From: Galdieria sulphuraria
Lineage: Eukaryota > Rhodophyta > Bangiophyceae > Galdieriales > Galdieriaceae
Assembly: GCF_000341285.1 (NCBI RefSeq)
Contig: NW_005178440.1
Coordinates: 70,058 to 134,057, forward strand
DNA: 64,000 nt
Direction of reading: 5' to 3'
Shown here: one piece after another, positions 28,865-40,827 of the stretch
How positions within the stretch are numbered: the first letter of the stretch is position 1
Layout of the letters: each line of letters begins with the position of its first letter
Notes under the pieces: generated by a model
Told to the model about the DNA's origin: nothing
What the model saw: only the letters and a program-made list of their open reading frames with translations
Database searches by the model: none
Made by a program: the position numbers and the translations under genes

Positions 28865-28892
28865 ATAAGATAACATATATATGTTATCTTAT
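28865..28892 (-). terminator. Palindrome between psaD and trnS
   Basis: A 28-bp perfect palindrome (14-bp arms, no loop) 3 nt after the psaD stop and just upstream of the trnS 5' end. It is probably the psaD 3' structure. Confidence 0.7.
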
Positions 28893-28895
28893 GAC

Positions 28896-29321
28896 TTATT
28901 CAAAAGTTTGTTTATTAATAAATTTAACAACTACAGGATCAGGATTTTTTCCTATCGAACGAGTAAGTGTATTAATTGCTTTACGACCCTCATTTACTTT
29001 TTCAGGAAACACACCATCTTTTGGATGTAAATATTGTATTTCACCATTAGGAAAGACTCTATATATTTTATAATTATCGATTTTAAATTGAGTTTTTAAC
29101 TGGGTACCTAATGATAAACATTGTTCTTTACGCGCAAAATATAATAAGTTTTCTCCAGACCTCATAAGTGCTGCTCCAGCAGTAGGCATTTCAAATACCT
29201 CTTCATTTTTACTAATCCAAGTAATAGCGTACTTTTCTTCATTTTCTGCTGATCTTAACCAGCCTCCTGTACTTCCTCCAAAAGAAGGAGATGGCATTTT
29301 TAAATTTAAAGTGTCATTCAT
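28896..29321 (-). CDS. psaD: Photosystem I subunit II
   Basis: Stromal subunit that docks ferredoxin on photosystem I. The 141 residues contain [20 protein letters not shown] near the start, then [26 protein letters not shown] and [23 protein letters not shown] (spread over about residues 40-115). Length and motifs match cyanobacterial and red algal PsaD. A tRNA-fMet-like fragment lies 46 nt upstream of the start. Confidence 0.98.
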   Translation of the reverse strand: MNDTLNLKMPSPSFGGSTGGWLRSAENEEKYAITWISKNEEVFEMPTAGAALMRSGENLLYFARKEQCLSLGTQLKTQFKIDNYKIYRVFPNGEIQYLHPKDGVFPEKVNEGRKAINTLTRSIGKNPDPVVVKFINKQTFE

Positions 29322-29367
29322 ACTATTAAAATTTATTGATTTTTATAAGTTATTAATAAACCATTAT

Positions 29368-29401
29368 ATGAGCCCGACGAGCTAGACTGCTTTCGTTCGC
29401 G
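29368..29401 (-). pseudogene. Fragment resembling the 5' half of tRNA-fMet (CAU)
   Basis: On the minus strand the sequence has AGCAGTCTAGCTCGTCGG followed by GCTCAT, which resembles the D arm and the 5' anticodon arm of an initiator tRNA through anticodon CAT. The D loop lacks a few bases and the 3' half (anticodon-stem partner, T arm, acceptor) does not follow; the sequence turns into AT-rich leader of psaD. It looks like a remnant, or a tRNA damaged by assembly. No self-splicing intron start is visible after CAT. Confidence 0.5.
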
Positions 29402-29426
29402 TTGTTGTTTTTATATTCATTATTAA

Positions 29427-29942
29427 TCAATATAAATTATAATATATAATTTTAACAAAGAATAAAGCACTAATAGTTAAACTTAAAGTTGTAAGTAATA
29501 TTTTAATTTTATCAATAATAGGCTGTATTTTATATATACCAATTATTCTTTCTTTCATTAAGGATTTGTGATTTTTAACCCATTTTTGACCATTATACCA
29601 TCCTGATTCTTCATAATCGATAATGGCACTAATTAATCTCTTACCAATGTAAGAGAAATCTAAATATAATTTTAAAGTTATTATTAGTAAAGCTGATAAA
29701 GTAATAATAATCAGATATAGAAATTTTAAAAAAAAATCTAAATTTAAATTTTGAGAAATTATACAAGAAAGAGAATTAATTAATACAATCAATAAACAAA
29801 AATGTATACATTTTTGTTTATTGATTGTATTAATTAAAAGTAAAACCCAGAATACATATTGTGACTTAATTAATACATTATATTCTTCTAAAGGTTGCTG
29901 ATTAATAGGTACAGGAGATTTAATCTGGCATAAAAATAACAT
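29427..29942 (-). CDS. ycf36: Ycf36, conserved membrane protein (DUF1230 family)
   Basis: Conserved plastid/cyanobacterial protein of unclear role, homologous to nuclear CGLD27-type proteins in green algae. The 171 residues keep the family marks SPVPINQQPLEEY near the start and YEESGWYNGQKWVK around residues 112-125, with hydrophobic segments between and at the C-terminus. Residues 36-56 are encoded by a perfect 62-bp palindrome at 29776-29837, which may be an insertion. The frame stays open through it. Confidence 0.88.
   Translation of the reverse strand: MLFLCQIKSPVPINQQPLEEYNVLIKSQYVFWVLLLINTINKQKCIHFCLLIVLINSLSCIISQNLNLDFFLKFLYLIIITLSALLIITLKLYLDFSYIGKRLISAIIDYEESGWYNGQKWVKNHKSLMKERIIGIYKIQPIIDKIKILLTTLSLTISALFFVKIIYYNLY
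29776..29837. repeat. Perfect 62-bp palindrome inside ycf36
   Basis: Arms 29776-29806 and 29807-29837 are exact reverse complements (31 bp each) with no loop, centred on AATGTATACATT. It is inside the ycf36 reading frame and adds no stop. Such a structure would form a strong hairpin in the mRNA and a cruciform in DNA. Confidence 0.95.
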
Positions 29943-29958
29943 AATCTATAGTTAAAAG

Positions 29959-30180
29959 TTAATATGAAATTTTAGTTATATGACTAATTAATGCTGTCAG
30001 TATAAAAAATATAATTATTAAGTTCCATGTTAACCTATCCAAAGTCCTTTGTGTAGGTATGGTAGAGCCTAAACCTAAAGCATTAGCTTTAGGATTAGAA
30101 ATTAAAATAATAATCATTAACAAAATACTACTAAAAAGCAAAATCAAAAGCAGAATTTCTTTAAATTTCATTAATATCAT
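29959..30180 (-). CDS. secG: Preprotein translocase subunit SecG (Ycf47)
   Basis: SecG assists SecYE-mediated export into the thylakoid. The 73 residues have two hydrophobic segments around the loop NPKANALGLGSTIPTQRTLDR, which is typical of SecG/Ycf47. The frame opens MILMKFKEI; the second methionine is an alternative start. It is 16 nt upstream of ycf36 on the same strand, so the two are likely co-transcribed. Its main partner SecY is at 5825-7102. Confidence 0.9.
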   Translation of the reverse strand: MILMKFKEILLLILLFSSILLMIIILISNPKANALGLGSTIPTQRTLDRLTWNLIIIFFILTALISHITKISY

Positions 30181-30206
30181 ACGTCTTTAATTCAAATTAA
30201 ATATCT

Positions 30207-30311
30207 TTATTCACTTTGCAATTTAAGTAAAACAAATCCTAAAAATAGACCTATCATTGTCAATACAGTCATTAAGAGGGTAATATTTAAAATCTCATTG
30301 TCTATAATCAT
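30207..30311 (-). CDS. petM: Cytochrome b6f complex subunit 7
   Basis: A 34-residue single-span protein read from the minus strand, starting MIIDNEILNITLLMTVLTM and ending GFVLLKLQSE. The short acidic N-terminus with E-I-x-N, one span and the LLKxQ-E ending match PetM (Ycf31). It sits between petN and secG, all on the same strand. Confidence 0.85.
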   Translation of the reverse strand: MIIDNEILNITLLMTVLTMIGLFLGFVLLKLQSE

Positions 30312-30346
30312 AATATTTTTTCCTAATAATAAATCTAATATAAAAT

Positions 30347-30436
30347 TTAAAATCCATTTCTGCCCCATATTACTAGTGCTATAGAAAAGCTAAACATAGC
30401 CATTAAAGATGCCCATCCTAGATCTATAATATTCAT
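30347..30436 (-). CDS. petN: Cytochrome b6f complex subunit 8
   Basis: A 29-residue frame, [20 protein letters not shown] then LVIWGRNGF, the exact PetN (Ycf6) length with its conserved GWASLM and VxWGRNGF ends. It is required for b6f assembly in other plastids. It lies 35 nt upstream of petM on the same strand, making a petN-petM pair. Confidence 0.95.
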   Translation of the reverse strand: MNIIDLGWASLMAMFSFSIALVIWGRNGF

Positions 30437-30458
30437 ATTTAATTCCTTTATATACATT

Positions 30459-30569
30459 ATGAAAAAAAATCTTTATCTATATAAAATAAGAAAAATTTTA
30501 ATACACGGTATATTAACTCTTTTATCCACTCTATTTTTCACTATAGGAATAGTTTTATTATTAAAGTGA
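30459..30569 (+). CDS. Possible 36-residue membrane peptide, unrecognised
   Basis: An open frame of 36 codons, divergent from petN, starting [20 protein letters not shown] and ending [11 protein letters not shown] with a TGA stop. It has a basic N-terminus and one hydrophobic span, the architecture of many small thylakoid subunits. I cannot match it to PsbX, PsbY, PetL, PsaI, PsaM or Psb30. No clear ribosome site precedes it, but a 44-bp palindrome follows 3 nt after the stop, like at real gene ends here. Confidence 0.4.
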   Translation: MKKNLYLYKIRKILIHGILTLLSTLFFTIGIVLLLK

Positions 30570-30571
30570 TA

Positions 30572-30615
30572 AATTATAATAACAAATTATTATATAATAA
30601 TTTGTTATTATAATT
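30572..30615 (+). terminator. 44-bp perfect palindrome upstream of acsF
   Basis: 22-bp arms with no loop (30572-30593 and 30594-30615). It starts 3 nt after the unrecognised 36-codon frame and ends 49 nt before acsF. Confidence 0.6.
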
Positions 30616-30664
30616 ATACTTAAATATGTATTAATATTTTTTCAATAATTACTAGGCAAACAAT

Positions 30665-31732
30665 ATGACAAATGCATTAGAGAATATTGACACAAAAATA
30701 AAAACACCAGCAAAGGAATCTTTATTAACACCTAGATTTTACACAACAAATTTTGAAGAGATTGCTTTAATGGATATATCAAAGTCTTTACCTGAATTAA
30801 AAGCTATTTTAAAGGAATTTCGTAATGATTATAATCGTAATCATTTTGTACGAGATAAAGAATTTGATAAAAATTGGAATAATTTAGATGAAAAAACAAA
30901 AAATTTATTTATAGAATTTTTAGAAAGATCATGTACAGCAGAGTTTTCAGGTTTTTTATTATATAAGGAACTTTCAAGACGCTTAAAAAATACTAATTCA
31001 ATATTAGCCAATTGTTTTGAGATGATGTCAAGAGATGAAGCTCGTCATGCTGGCTTCCTAAACAAAGCAATGGCAGATTTCAATCTATCTCTTGACTTAG
31101 GATTTTTAACTAAAAGCAGAAAATACACCTTTTTTAGTCCCAAGTTTATATTTTATGCTACATTTTTATCAGAAAAAATAGGTTATTGGAGATATATAAC
31201 CATATATAGACATTTAGAAAAATATCCGGAATACAGAATTTATCCTATTTTTAAATTTTTTGAAAGTTGGTGCCAAGATGAAAATCGGCATGGTGATTTT
31301 TTTGCTATTTTATTATATTCACAACCAAAGATGTTAAAAACATTCCAGTCTAAATTATGGTGTAAGTTTTTTTTATTAAGCGTGTTTTTAACGATGTATT
31401 TAAATGATCTCCAAAGAAGTGATTTTTACAGGTCATTAGGGATTGATGCACGCCAATTTGATATACAGGTTATTAGAAAAACAAATGAAAGTGCTGCTAG
31501 AGTTTTTCCGGTCTCATTGGACCTTAATAATGGCAAGTTCTTTAAATACTTTGATAATTGCGCTCGTTACAATAGAAAAATAATGGAAATTGAAAAAAAA
31601 TCTAATAACAAAATATATAAAAATATACAGAAAATCCCATTTATAATATTATTATTGATTGATTTTATTAAACTGTTTTTTTTAAAATCAATTGATACTA
31701 ACTTCACTTTAAATGTGATTAAGTCAATTTAA
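30665..31732 (+). CDS. acsF: Mg-protoporphyrin IX monomethyl ester oxidative cyclase (AcsF)
   Basis: Di-iron oxygenase (also chlA, ycf59) that forms the fifth ring of chlorophyll in an O2-dependent reaction. The 355 residues hold the di-iron ligands expected of the family: Glu93 in TAEFSGF, DEARH at 124-128, Glu170 and DENRH at 205-209. The length is normal. With chlB in the same window the plastid encodes steps on both sides of protochlorophyllide. Confidence 0.97.
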   Translation: MTNALENIDTKIKTPAKESLLTPRFYTTNFEEIALMDISKSLPELKAILKEFRNDYNRNHFVRDKEFDKNWNNLDEKTKNLFIEFLERSCTAEFSGFLLYKELSRRLKNTNSILANCFEMMSRDEARHAGFLNKAMADFNLSLDLGFLTKSRKYTFFSPKFIFYATFLSEKIGYWRYITIYRHLEKYPEYRIYPIFKFFESWCQDENRHGDFFAILLYSQPKMLKTFQSKLWCKFFLLSVFLTMYLNDLQRSDFYRSLGIDARQFDIQVIRKTNESAARVFPVSLDLNNGKFFKYFDNCARYNRKIMEIEKKSNNKIYKNIQKIPFIILLLIDFIKLFFLKSIDTNFTLNVIKSI

Positions 31733-31766
31733 TAAAACTATAAGCATATAAACAATAATAATCAAA

Positions 31767-31970
31767 ATGAAAAAAAAACTTAAAACTTTACGTTCAGCTT
31801 TGAAGAGATTTACTATAACAGGCAACAAAAAAATATTGCATTATAAAGTTGGAAAAAATCATCTATTAAGTAAAAAGAATAAAAAAAGAAAAAGACATTT
31901 ATCTGCTAAAGTAATAATTAATGAATATATTAATAAAACACAAATTAATAAATTATTGCCATATATTTAA
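31767..31970 (+). CDS. rpl35: 50S ribosomal protein L35 (bL35)
   Basis: A very basic 67-residue protein with the family pattern KTLRSALKRFTITGNKKILH, KNHLLSKKNKKRKRHL. It lies 58 nt upstream of rpl20, the conserved infC-type rpl35-rpl20 pairing of bacteria. The length is normal for bL35. Confidence 0.95.
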   Translation: MKKKLKTLRSALKRFTITGNKKILHYKVGKNHLLSKKNKKRKRHLSAKVIINEYINKTQINKLLPYI

Positions 31971-32028
31971 TATTTATTATTAAATAAATGCATATTAATA
32001 AATATAAAAATAGGGATATATTAAAATA

Positions 32029-32376
32029 ATGACTAGAGTTAAAAGAGGAAATGTTGCTATTAAAAGGAGAAAAAAAATTTTAAGATTAGCGAAAGGGTAT
32101 AGGGGAAGTCATTCTAAACTATTTAGAATAGCTAATCAACAAGTTATGAAAGCTCTTAAATATGCTTATACGGGGCGAAAACTAAAAAAAAGAAATTTTA
32201 GAAGTTTATGGATTATTAGAATTAATGCAGCTCTTCGGCAAAAAAATTTAAAATACAACAATTTTATTGCTATGTTAAAGAGACAAAATATAGCACTCAA
32301 CAGAAAAGTAATATCACAATTAGCTGTAATAGATAATGAAACTTTTGATTGTTTAATAGAAAAAATAAAAAAATAA
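32029..32376 (+). CDS. rpl20: 50S ribosomal protein L20 (bL20)
   Basis: bL20 is essential for early large-subunit assembly. The 115-residue product has the long basic N-terminal helix [20 protein letters not shown], then [20 protein letters not shown] and a globular end. It converges on preA, with only 12 nt between the stops and no long palindrome, unlike most convergent pairs here. Confidence 0.97.
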   Translation: MTRVKRGNVAIKRRKKILRLAKGYRGSHSKLFRIANQQVMKALKYAYTGRKLKKRNFRSLWIIRINAALRQKNLKYNNFIAMLKRQNIALNRKVISQLAVIDNETFDCLIEKIKK

Positions 32377-32388
32377 ATATTATTTTTA

Positions 32389-33354
32389 TTATTTAATTTT
32401 AGATATGATAGAATTACATAAAGTAATTAAAGATTGTTTATATTCAGAATCTTGTAAGCAATTTAAACATCTTACCGAAGTATAAATATATTCAGATGCT
32501 AAATCTACAGCCTTTTCAATACCGCCAGATTGATTAATAATTTCTAAATTTAAATTATTTAAGTTTATTGCTTCTTTTTTTTTTAGTTTAGATAAGAAAT
32601 TTACTAAATTAATATTGGGTAAAGAGAATAAAATTGGTGCTGTTAAATTACCGTTTTTTAAATCAGAACCTATTGGCTTACCTATAACTTCAGCATTTGA
32701 AATTAAATCTAAAATATCATCAACAATTTGAAATGCTAATCCCAAATATTTTCCATAATTATATAAATTATTAGCTATATGATAATTATTTTCAGTTAAA
32801 ATAACTGAACCTTTGCAACTTGAAGCAATTAATGAAGCTGTTTTTAAAAATGATTTTTCAATATATTCATCAACAGATAAGTAAAGATTAAACTTTGATA
32901 TTCCTTGTCTAATTTCACCTTCGGCAAAATCAGTAATCACTTTAGAAATAATCTTTACAACTTCTAAATCATTTAAATTGGCTAAATACCATGATGATTG
33001 GCCAAATAAAAAATCTCCTGCCAGCACGGCTATAGGAACACTGAAACTTGTATGAACAGTTTGTACACCTCTACGAACCGAACATTCATCAACTACATCA
33101 TCATGAACTAAACTAGCAGTATGAATAATTTCAGTAATTTCTGCAAGTCTTCTATGAAAAAATTTAATTGATTTTTCTTTTTTGGTTGCTTTAGCAACTA
33201 AAAAAACAATAGCTGGACGTAGTCTTTTTCCCCCAGCACTAAATAAGTGTTCAGCTGCTACATCTAGTATTGCATGTTTTGACTTAACAAGTTTTTTTAA
33301 ATTAATTTCTAACAAATTTAATTCTTGTTCTATAAGTTGAAATGTTTCTATCAT
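32389..33354 (-). CDS. preA: Polyprenyl diphosphate synthase (prenyl transferase)
   Basis: Trans-prenyltransferase that lengthens isoprenyl diphosphates, probably for plastoquinone or carotenoid side chains; the exact chain length cannot be read from the sequence. The 321 residues carry both aspartate-rich metal sites, DDVVD at 85-89 and DDILD at 212-216, plus GGKRLRPAIV near residue 41. It is divergent from pdhA, with about 94 bp between starts. Confidence 0.93.
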   Translation of the reverse strand: MIETFQLIEQELNLLEINLKKLVKSKHAILDVAAEHLFSAGGKRLRPAIVFLVAKATKKEKSIKFFHRRLAEITEIIHTASLVHDDVVDECSVRRGVQTVHTSFSVPIAVLAGDFLFGQSSWYLANLNDLEVVKIISKVITDFAEGEIRQGISKFNLYLSVDEYIEKSFLKTASLIASSCKGSVILTENNYHIANNLYNYGKYLGLAFQIVDDILDLISNAEVIGKPIGSDLKNGNLTAPILFSLPNINLVNFLSKLKKKEAINLNNLNLEIINQSGGIEKAVDLASEYIYTSVRCLNCLQDSEYKQSLITLCNSIISKIK

Positions 33355-33448
33355 GAATTATAATTGACTTTATTAGTTAATAATATAATATAACTCAAAC
33401 TTATATCAGTATAATAAAAAGCGAAAATTTTTTATATAGGTCTTATTC

Positions 33449-34459
33449 ATGTTGCAAAAATCTACAATAACTAGTAATGCTCTGATTACTAATGAGGAAG
33501 CCAAAATATTTTATGAAGATATGTTTTTAGGAAGAATCTTTGAAGATACATGTGCAAAAATGTATTACCAAGGCAAAATGTTTGGATTTGTACACCTTTA
33601 TACAGGTCAAGAGGCAGTATCAACAGGTATTATTAAGAATTTAAAACCATATGATTATGTATGTTCTAATTATAGAGACCATGTACATGCTTTAAGTAAG
33701 GGTATTCCTCCAAAAGAACTTATGGCTGAGCTTTTCGGTAAAGAAACAGGTTGTAGTAAAGGGCGTGGAGGTTCTATGCATATATTCTCTTCAAAATACA
33801 ATTTTTTAGGAGGCTTTGCCTTTATTGCAGAAGGAATACCAATAGCTTTAGGGGCTGCATTTCGTAATATTTATCAGAAACAAATCTTACATAAGATAGA
33901 TGATTTGCCTGTTAGTATATGTTTTATTGGTGATGGTGCTACTAATAACGGTCAATTTTTTGAATGCTTAAATATGGCATCTTTATGGAAATTACCTATT
34001 ATTTTTGTAGTAGAAAATAATCAATGGGCTATTGGAATGGCAAATCAAAGAGCGTCTTCAGTCCAGGAAATATATAAAAAGGCAGATGCTTTTAATATAC
34101 CTGGTGTAGAAGTAGATGGTATGAATATATTGGAAGTTATTAAAATATCTAGAGAAGCTATTGCTAGAGCTAGGAGTGGACAAGGACCTACTTTAATTGA
34201 AGCCTTAACTTATCGTTTTAGAGGACATTCTCTTGCCGACCCAGATGAATTAAGATCTATAGAAGAAAAAAATTTTTGGATAGCTAGAGATCCTATAATA
34301 AATTTTGTGAATTATATAAAAAATCATAATTTAATATCAGATGATGAAATAAAAAAAATTGAAAAAAAAGTTAAATTAAGAATTGAGGAAGCAGTTAAAT
34401 TTGCCATTGATAGTCCAGAACCTAATTTACATGATTTATCTAAATATCTTTTTTATTAA
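33449..34459 (+). CDS. pdhA: Pyruvate dehydrogenase E1 component, alpha subunit
   Basis: With PdhB it forms the thiamine-diphosphate E1 enzyme that makes acetyl-CoA for plastid fatty-acid synthesis. The 336 residues include the ThDP motif beginning [12 protein letters not shown] at 161 and ending in VVENNQ. E1-alpha start features such as [17 protein letters not shown] and [11 protein letters not shown] are also present. It is followed after 41 nt by pdhB in one transcription unit. Confidence 0.97.
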   Translation: MLQKSTITSNALITNEEAKIFYEDMFLGRIFEDTCAKMYYQGKMFGFVHLYTGQEAVSTGIIKNLKPYDYVCSNYRDHVHALSKGIPPKELMAELFGKETGCSKGRGGSMHIFSSKYNFLGGFAFIAEGIPIALGAAFRNIYQKQILHKIDDLPVSICFIGDGATNNGQFFECLNMASLWKLPIIFVVENNQWAIGMANQRASSVQEIYKKADAFNIPGVEVDGMNILEVIKISREAIARARSGQGPTLIEALTYRFRGHSLADPDELRSIEEKNFWIARDPIINFVNYIKNHNLISDDEIKKIEKKVKLRIEEAVKFAIDSPEPNLHDLSKYLFY

Positions 34460-34500
34460 AATTTAATAATGAAATAATCCACTATCAGATATAAATATCT

Positions 34501-35478
34501 ATGAATAAAATCTTCATGTTTGACGCATTACGTTCAGCAATTGACGAAGAAATGAATAAAGATGAAACTGTTTTAGTAATAGGTGAAGATGTTGGGCATT
34601 ATGGCGGCTCATATAAGGTTACTAAAGATTTACATTTAAAATATGGTGATTTAAGAATATTAGATACACCTATTGCTGAGAATAGTTTTACAGGTATGGC
34701 CATTGGTGCTGCTATGACTGGTCTTAGACCTATAGTAGAGGGGATGAATATGGGCTTTTTACTTCTTGCATTTAATCAGATAGCTAATAATGCAGGGATG
34801 CTTCCATATACATCTGGAGGTAATTATCAAATTCCGATTGTAATTCGTGGTCCGGGTGGAGTAGGACGTCAACTTGGTGCTGAACATTCTCAAAGACTTG
34901 AAACTTATTTTCAAGCTGTTCCTGGGTTAAAAATTGTTGCTTGTTCAACTCCTTATAATGCTAAAGGTCTATTAAAGTCTGCAATAAGAGACAATAACCC
35001 AGTATTATTTTTTGAGCATGTTTTACTTTATAATATGAAACAAGAAATACCAGATTATGAATATACATTACCTTTAGACAAAGCTGAAATAGTAAGAGAA
35101 GGAAAAGACATAACTATTATCACCTATTCAAGAATGAGGTATCACGTATTAAAAGCTGTTGATAGATTAATTGAGAAGAATATTGATCCTGAAGTTATAG
35201 ATTTAATATCTCTCAAACCTATCGATATAGATACAATTATTAGATCAATTCAAAAAACTCATAAAGCATGTATTGTTGAAGAATGTATGAAAACTGGTGG
35301 TATAGCAGCTGAAATAATAGCTCGAGTTAATGAGTTGATTTTCGATTATCTAGATTCGCCAATTATTAGATTGTCATCACAGGATATCCCTACACCTTAT
35401 AATGGTCTTTTGGAACAACATACAATAGTACATTCAGAACAGATTATAAATTCTATAATCAAGCAATTAAATATTTAG
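34501..35478 (+). CDS. pdhB: Pyruvate dehydrogenase E1 component, beta subunit
   Basis: Beta partner of PdhA. The 325 residues show [37 protein letters not shown] and [20 protein letters not shown], all typical of E1-beta. The last residues, KQLNI, are encoded within a 40-bp-arm palindrome that also encodes the end of petA on the other strand, so the natural C-terminus may have been altered by it. Confidence 0.97.
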   Translation: MNKIFMFDALRSAIDEEMNKDETVLVIGEDVGHYGGSYKVTKDLHLKYGDLRILDTPIAENSFTGMAIGAAMTGLRPIVEGMNMGFLLLAFNQIANNAGMLPYTSGGNYQIPIVIRGPGGVGRQLGAEHSQRLETYFQAVPGLKIVACSTPYNAKGLLKSAIRDNNPVLFFEHVLLYNMKQEIPDYEYTLPLDKAEIVREGKDITIITYSRMRYHVLKAVDRLIEKNIDPEVIDLISLKPIDIDTIIRSIQKTHKACIVEECMKTGGIAAEIIARVNELIFDYLDSPIIRLSSQDIPTPYNGLLEQHTIVHSEQIINSIIKQLNI

Positions 35479-35542
35479 TAAAAACAAAACACATAACCAT
35501 ATTGGTTATGTGTTTTATTTTTACTAAATATTTAATTGCTTG
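35460..35542. repeat. Palindrome joining the pdhB and petA 3' ends
   Basis: Arms 35460-35499 and 35503-35542 (40 bp) match except for one position (35485, C against the partner's T-type base, a G-U pair in RNA), with a 3-nt loop. The left arm contains the last six codons of pdhB and the right arm the last six of petA, so both proteins end KQLNI. It is a probable bidirectional terminator. Confidence 0.92.
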
Positions 35543-36501
35543 GCCTGTACTTTTTCAAATTGTTTTTTCTTTAAAATTAATAAAATTTGTGTTAAGGTTA
35601 CCGAAAAGAAGAATAAAATCATACCTTTTATTCTTTCTGGATTTTGTAAAACAAATTCACTTTCAATTTGTCCAAATCCCCCTACATTTAAATCTTTATT
35701 GAGAACTTGATCTATTTTTACCATTTGTCCCTCTTTAACAATTAGTTCAATACCTGAAGGTAATTTTTCTGTTACAGTATTCTTACTATTCGTCTCAATT
35801 ACAATTTTAGTCGAATTATTTTCTTCTTTATTGATTTGAATGATTTTACCATCTACAGGTGATGTGTATAACGCATTATTACTTTTTTCACCATTAGGAT
35901 AGAGTTGTCCCCTTCCTCTATTTCCTCCTGCATATATAGGGTATTTAATGAAATGTATTTGCTTATTAGATTGAGGATCCGGTGATAAGATCGGAAAACT
36001 TATTTCCTTATGTTTATCACCAGGTAAAGGTCCTACTACGAGTATATTTTTGTGCTGATTATTATAAGTTTGGATAGGAGTAATTTTAGCTATTGCCTTC
36101 TGTTCTTCAGATAATCGACTTGTAGGAGCAAGTGAAAATCCTTCTGGTAAAATTAATATAGCGCCTACATTCAAAGGTCCTTTATTAGCATTAGCTAATA
36201 TTTGTTGAGCATTATTAGGATAAGGAATTTTAACAACAGCTTCAAAAACGGAGTTAGGTAAAACAGATTTAGGGATATTAAGCTGTATATCTTTTTGAGC
36301 TAAGTGACAATTAGCACATACAATTCTTCCTGTAGCTTCTCTTGGATTTTCATAAGCTTGTTGGGCATAAATAGGATAAGCATTAACAATAGAGTTTGAG
36401 AATTTCAATAATATTATTACTATAGCGGATAATTTTATTAAACTAATAATTATTTTTTTTATGTAGTTGTTAAATTTAATATTTGGTAGTATGTACATCA
36501 T
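35524..36501 (-). CDS. petA: Cytochrome f
   Basis: c-type haem subunit of the cytochrome b6f complex. The 325 residues comprise a signal peptide (1 to about 41, cleaved before YPIYAQQAYENPRE, where the mature Tyr is the axial haem ligand), the haem site CANCH at 62-66, the lumenal domain, and one C-terminal membrane span (about 290-308). The end VQAKQLNI fits the usual family ending, suggesting petA is the source of the shared pdhB/petA palindrome. Confidence 0.98.
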   Translation of the reverse strand: MMYILPNIKFNNYIKKIIISLIKLSAIVIILLKFSNSIVNAYPIYAQQAYENPREATGRIVCANCHLAQKDIQLNIPKSVLPNSVFEAVVKIPYPNNAQQILANANKGPLNVGAILILPEGFSLAPTSRLSEEQKAIAKITPIQTYNNQHKNILVVGPLPGDKHKEISFPILSPDPQSNKQIHFIKYPIYAGGNRGRGQLYPNGEKSNNALYTSPVDGKIIQINKEENNSTKIVIETNSKNTVTEKLPSGIELIVKEGQMVKIDQVLNKDLNVGGFGQIESEFVLQNPERIKGMILFFFSVTLTQILLILKKKQFEKVQAKQLNI

Positions 36502-36541
36502 TTCATTTTAAGTCTAAAAAAAATAATAATATTGTTCTTTA

Positions 36542-36562
36542 TATGTTATATAGTATAACATA
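36542..36562 (-). terminator. Short hairpin between tatC and petA
   Basis: Arms of 9 bp (36542-36550 and 36554-36562) with a 3-nt loop, 9 nt past the tatC stop on the minus strand. It is a weak terminator candidate. Confidence 0.45.
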
Positions 36563-36571
36563 AAAAGAGAA

Positions 36572-37282
36572 TTATTTATTCATACATTTTAGGACAATTA
36601 TTCCCAGAAAGTACAGAAAAAATATTGCTATACTCATTAATATCTGTGTTAAAGGATCTGTTGATGGAGTCAAGACTGCAGATATAATTGTTGTTAAAAA
36701 TATAACATACCTCCAATAGGAAATCAATTGACTAGATGATAATAATCCAAATATAGCCAATATAATTTCAAAAATCGGTATTTGGAAGGCAATACCTGTG
36801 ACTAACAACAATAAAATTACAAAATTAAAGTAATATTCAAAGGACCAAATAGGTTCAATAATATTGGCTCCATAAGAAATAAAAAATCTTAAAGCCGGAG
36901 ATAATAAGATAAAATATGCAAATATTATACCACCAAAAAATAGAATTGCTGAAATAATGCTCATAGGTAAAATTAAGCGTTTTTCTTTTATAGTCATAGC
37001 AGGAATAGTAAATTGTAGTATTTCGTATAATATATATGGAATACTTATTATCAATCCTAAATATATACTAATTTTTACTGTAGAAAAAAAATATTCACCA
37101 GGAGCTAATTGTATAAATTTAATTCCCTCTGCAGGTTTTTGTATTATTTTGATAATGTATTGAATATTAAAGAATACAGTTACTATACTAACTAGTATAA
37201 ATATCAATGATTTTAATAATCTTTCTCTTAGTTCTAAGAAGTGTTCTGCTAGTGGCATTTCCTTATCATTTATCATCTTCAT
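36572..37282 (-). CDS. tatC: Sec-independent protein translocase TatC (Ycf43)
   Basis: Multi-span receptor of the twin-arginine (delta-pH) pathway in the thylakoid. The 236 residues show about six hydrophobic segments and the family marks MPLAEHFLELRERL near the start and GIAFQIPIFEIILA in the middle. The methionine at residue 10 is a possible start. The other Tat subunits are not in the window. It is divergent from apcE. Confidence 0.95.
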   Translation of the reverse strand: MKMINDKEMPLAEHFLELRERLLKSLIFILVSIVTVFFNIQYIIKIIQKPAEGIKFIQLAPGEYFFSTVKISIYLGLIISIPYILYEILQFTIPAMTIKEKRLILPMSIISAILFFGGIIFAYFILLSPALRFFISYGANIIEPIWSFEYYFNFVILLLLVTGIAFQIPIFEIILAIFGLLSSSQLISYWRYVIFLTTIISAVLTPSTDPLTQILMSIAIFFLYFLGIIVLKCMNK

Positions 37283-37330
37283 TTTTTTATAAAATATATG
37301 TAAATTAAATCATATTTAAAATTCAATTAA

Positions 37331-37358
37331 GAATATTAATATTAAAATATTAATATTC
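37331..37358. repeat. Hairpin in the tatC-apcE divergent spacer
   Basis: AT-only inverted repeat with 13-bp arms (37331-37343 and 37346-37358) and a 2-nt loop between two divergent genes. Role unknown. Confidence 0.5.
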
Positions 37359-37401
37359 AATTATAAGAATATAAATAGAAAAGAATCAAATGTAGTCAAT
37401 G

Positions 37402-37429
37402 TTGAATTAGAATGGTCATAAGATATAAA
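37402..37429 (+). promoter_or_regulatory. Candidate sigma-70 promoter of apcE
   Basis: TTGAAT (37402-37407) and TATAAA (37424-37429) with a 16-bp spacer, 19 nt before the apcE ATG. An AGAGG-like ribosome site falls just before the start. Placement right upstream of the first phycobilisome gene supports it; not proven. Confidence 0.45.
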
Positions 37430-37442
37430 AATAAAGAGGTAA

Positions 37443-40207
<2,765 letters not shown>

Positions 40208-40256
40208 GATATCTATTAAATAAAAAATAGAAAAGCTTTGACTAGGAGTTTACTAA

Positions 40257-40742
40257 ATGAGTATTGTGACAAAATCGATAGTAAATGCAGATGCAGAAGC
40301 AAGATATTTAAGCCCTGGTGAATTAGATAGAATTAAAAGTTTTGTTCTTTCAGGACAACGTAGATTAAGAATTGCACAAATTTTGACAGATAATAGAGAA
40401 AGAATAGTAAAACAAGCTGGCCAACAACTATTTCAGCAAAGACCAGATATAGTATCTCCAGGTGGTAATGCCTATGGAGAAGAAATGACTGCTACATGTT
40501 TGAGAGACTTAGACTATTACTTACGTTTAGTGACTTATGGAGTAGTTGCAGGAGATATATCACCTATAGAAGAAATTGGATTAGTAGGTGTAAAAGAAAT
40601 GTATAATTCTTTAGGTACCCCAATATCTGCAGTAGCAGAAGGGATTAAAGCAATGAAAAATGTTGCTTGCTCATTATTATCGGGTGATGACTCAGCAGAG
40701 GCTGGGTTTTATTTTGACTATACTATTGGTGCAATGCAATAA
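40257..40742 (+). CDS. apcA: Allophycocyanin alpha subunit
   Basis: Light-harvesting protein of the phycobilisome core. At 161 residues it is the exact family length, with the phycocyanobilin attachment Cys81 in [19 protein letters not shown] precedes the start. It lies 85 nt upstream of apcB, forming the conserved apcA-apcB pair, with apcE upstream beyond the large palindrome. Confidence 0.99.
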   Translation: MSIVTKSIVNADAEARYLSPGELDRIKSFVLSGQRRLRIAQILTDNRERIVKQAGQQLFQQRPDIVSPGGNAYGEEMTATCLRDLDYYLRLVTYGVVAGDISPIEEIGLVGVKEMYNSLGTPISAVAEGIKAMKNVACSLLSGDDSAEAGFYFDYTIGAMQ

Positions 40743-40827
40743 AAAAATTCTAGAAATTGACTAGAATATTTAAAATATCACGTCAAACTTAACCTATATC
40801 AGAACTAAATAAATAAAGGAAGATTTT

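Noticed and set aside
28600-29073. A 157-codon plus-strand frame over trnG, trnS and the psaD end
   Set aside because: It runs through two tRNA genes and is antisense to psaD; it resembles no protein family.
35502-35702. Plus-strand frame opposite the petA 3' end
   Set aside because: Antisense to a conserved coding region and starts in the pdhB/petA palindrome.
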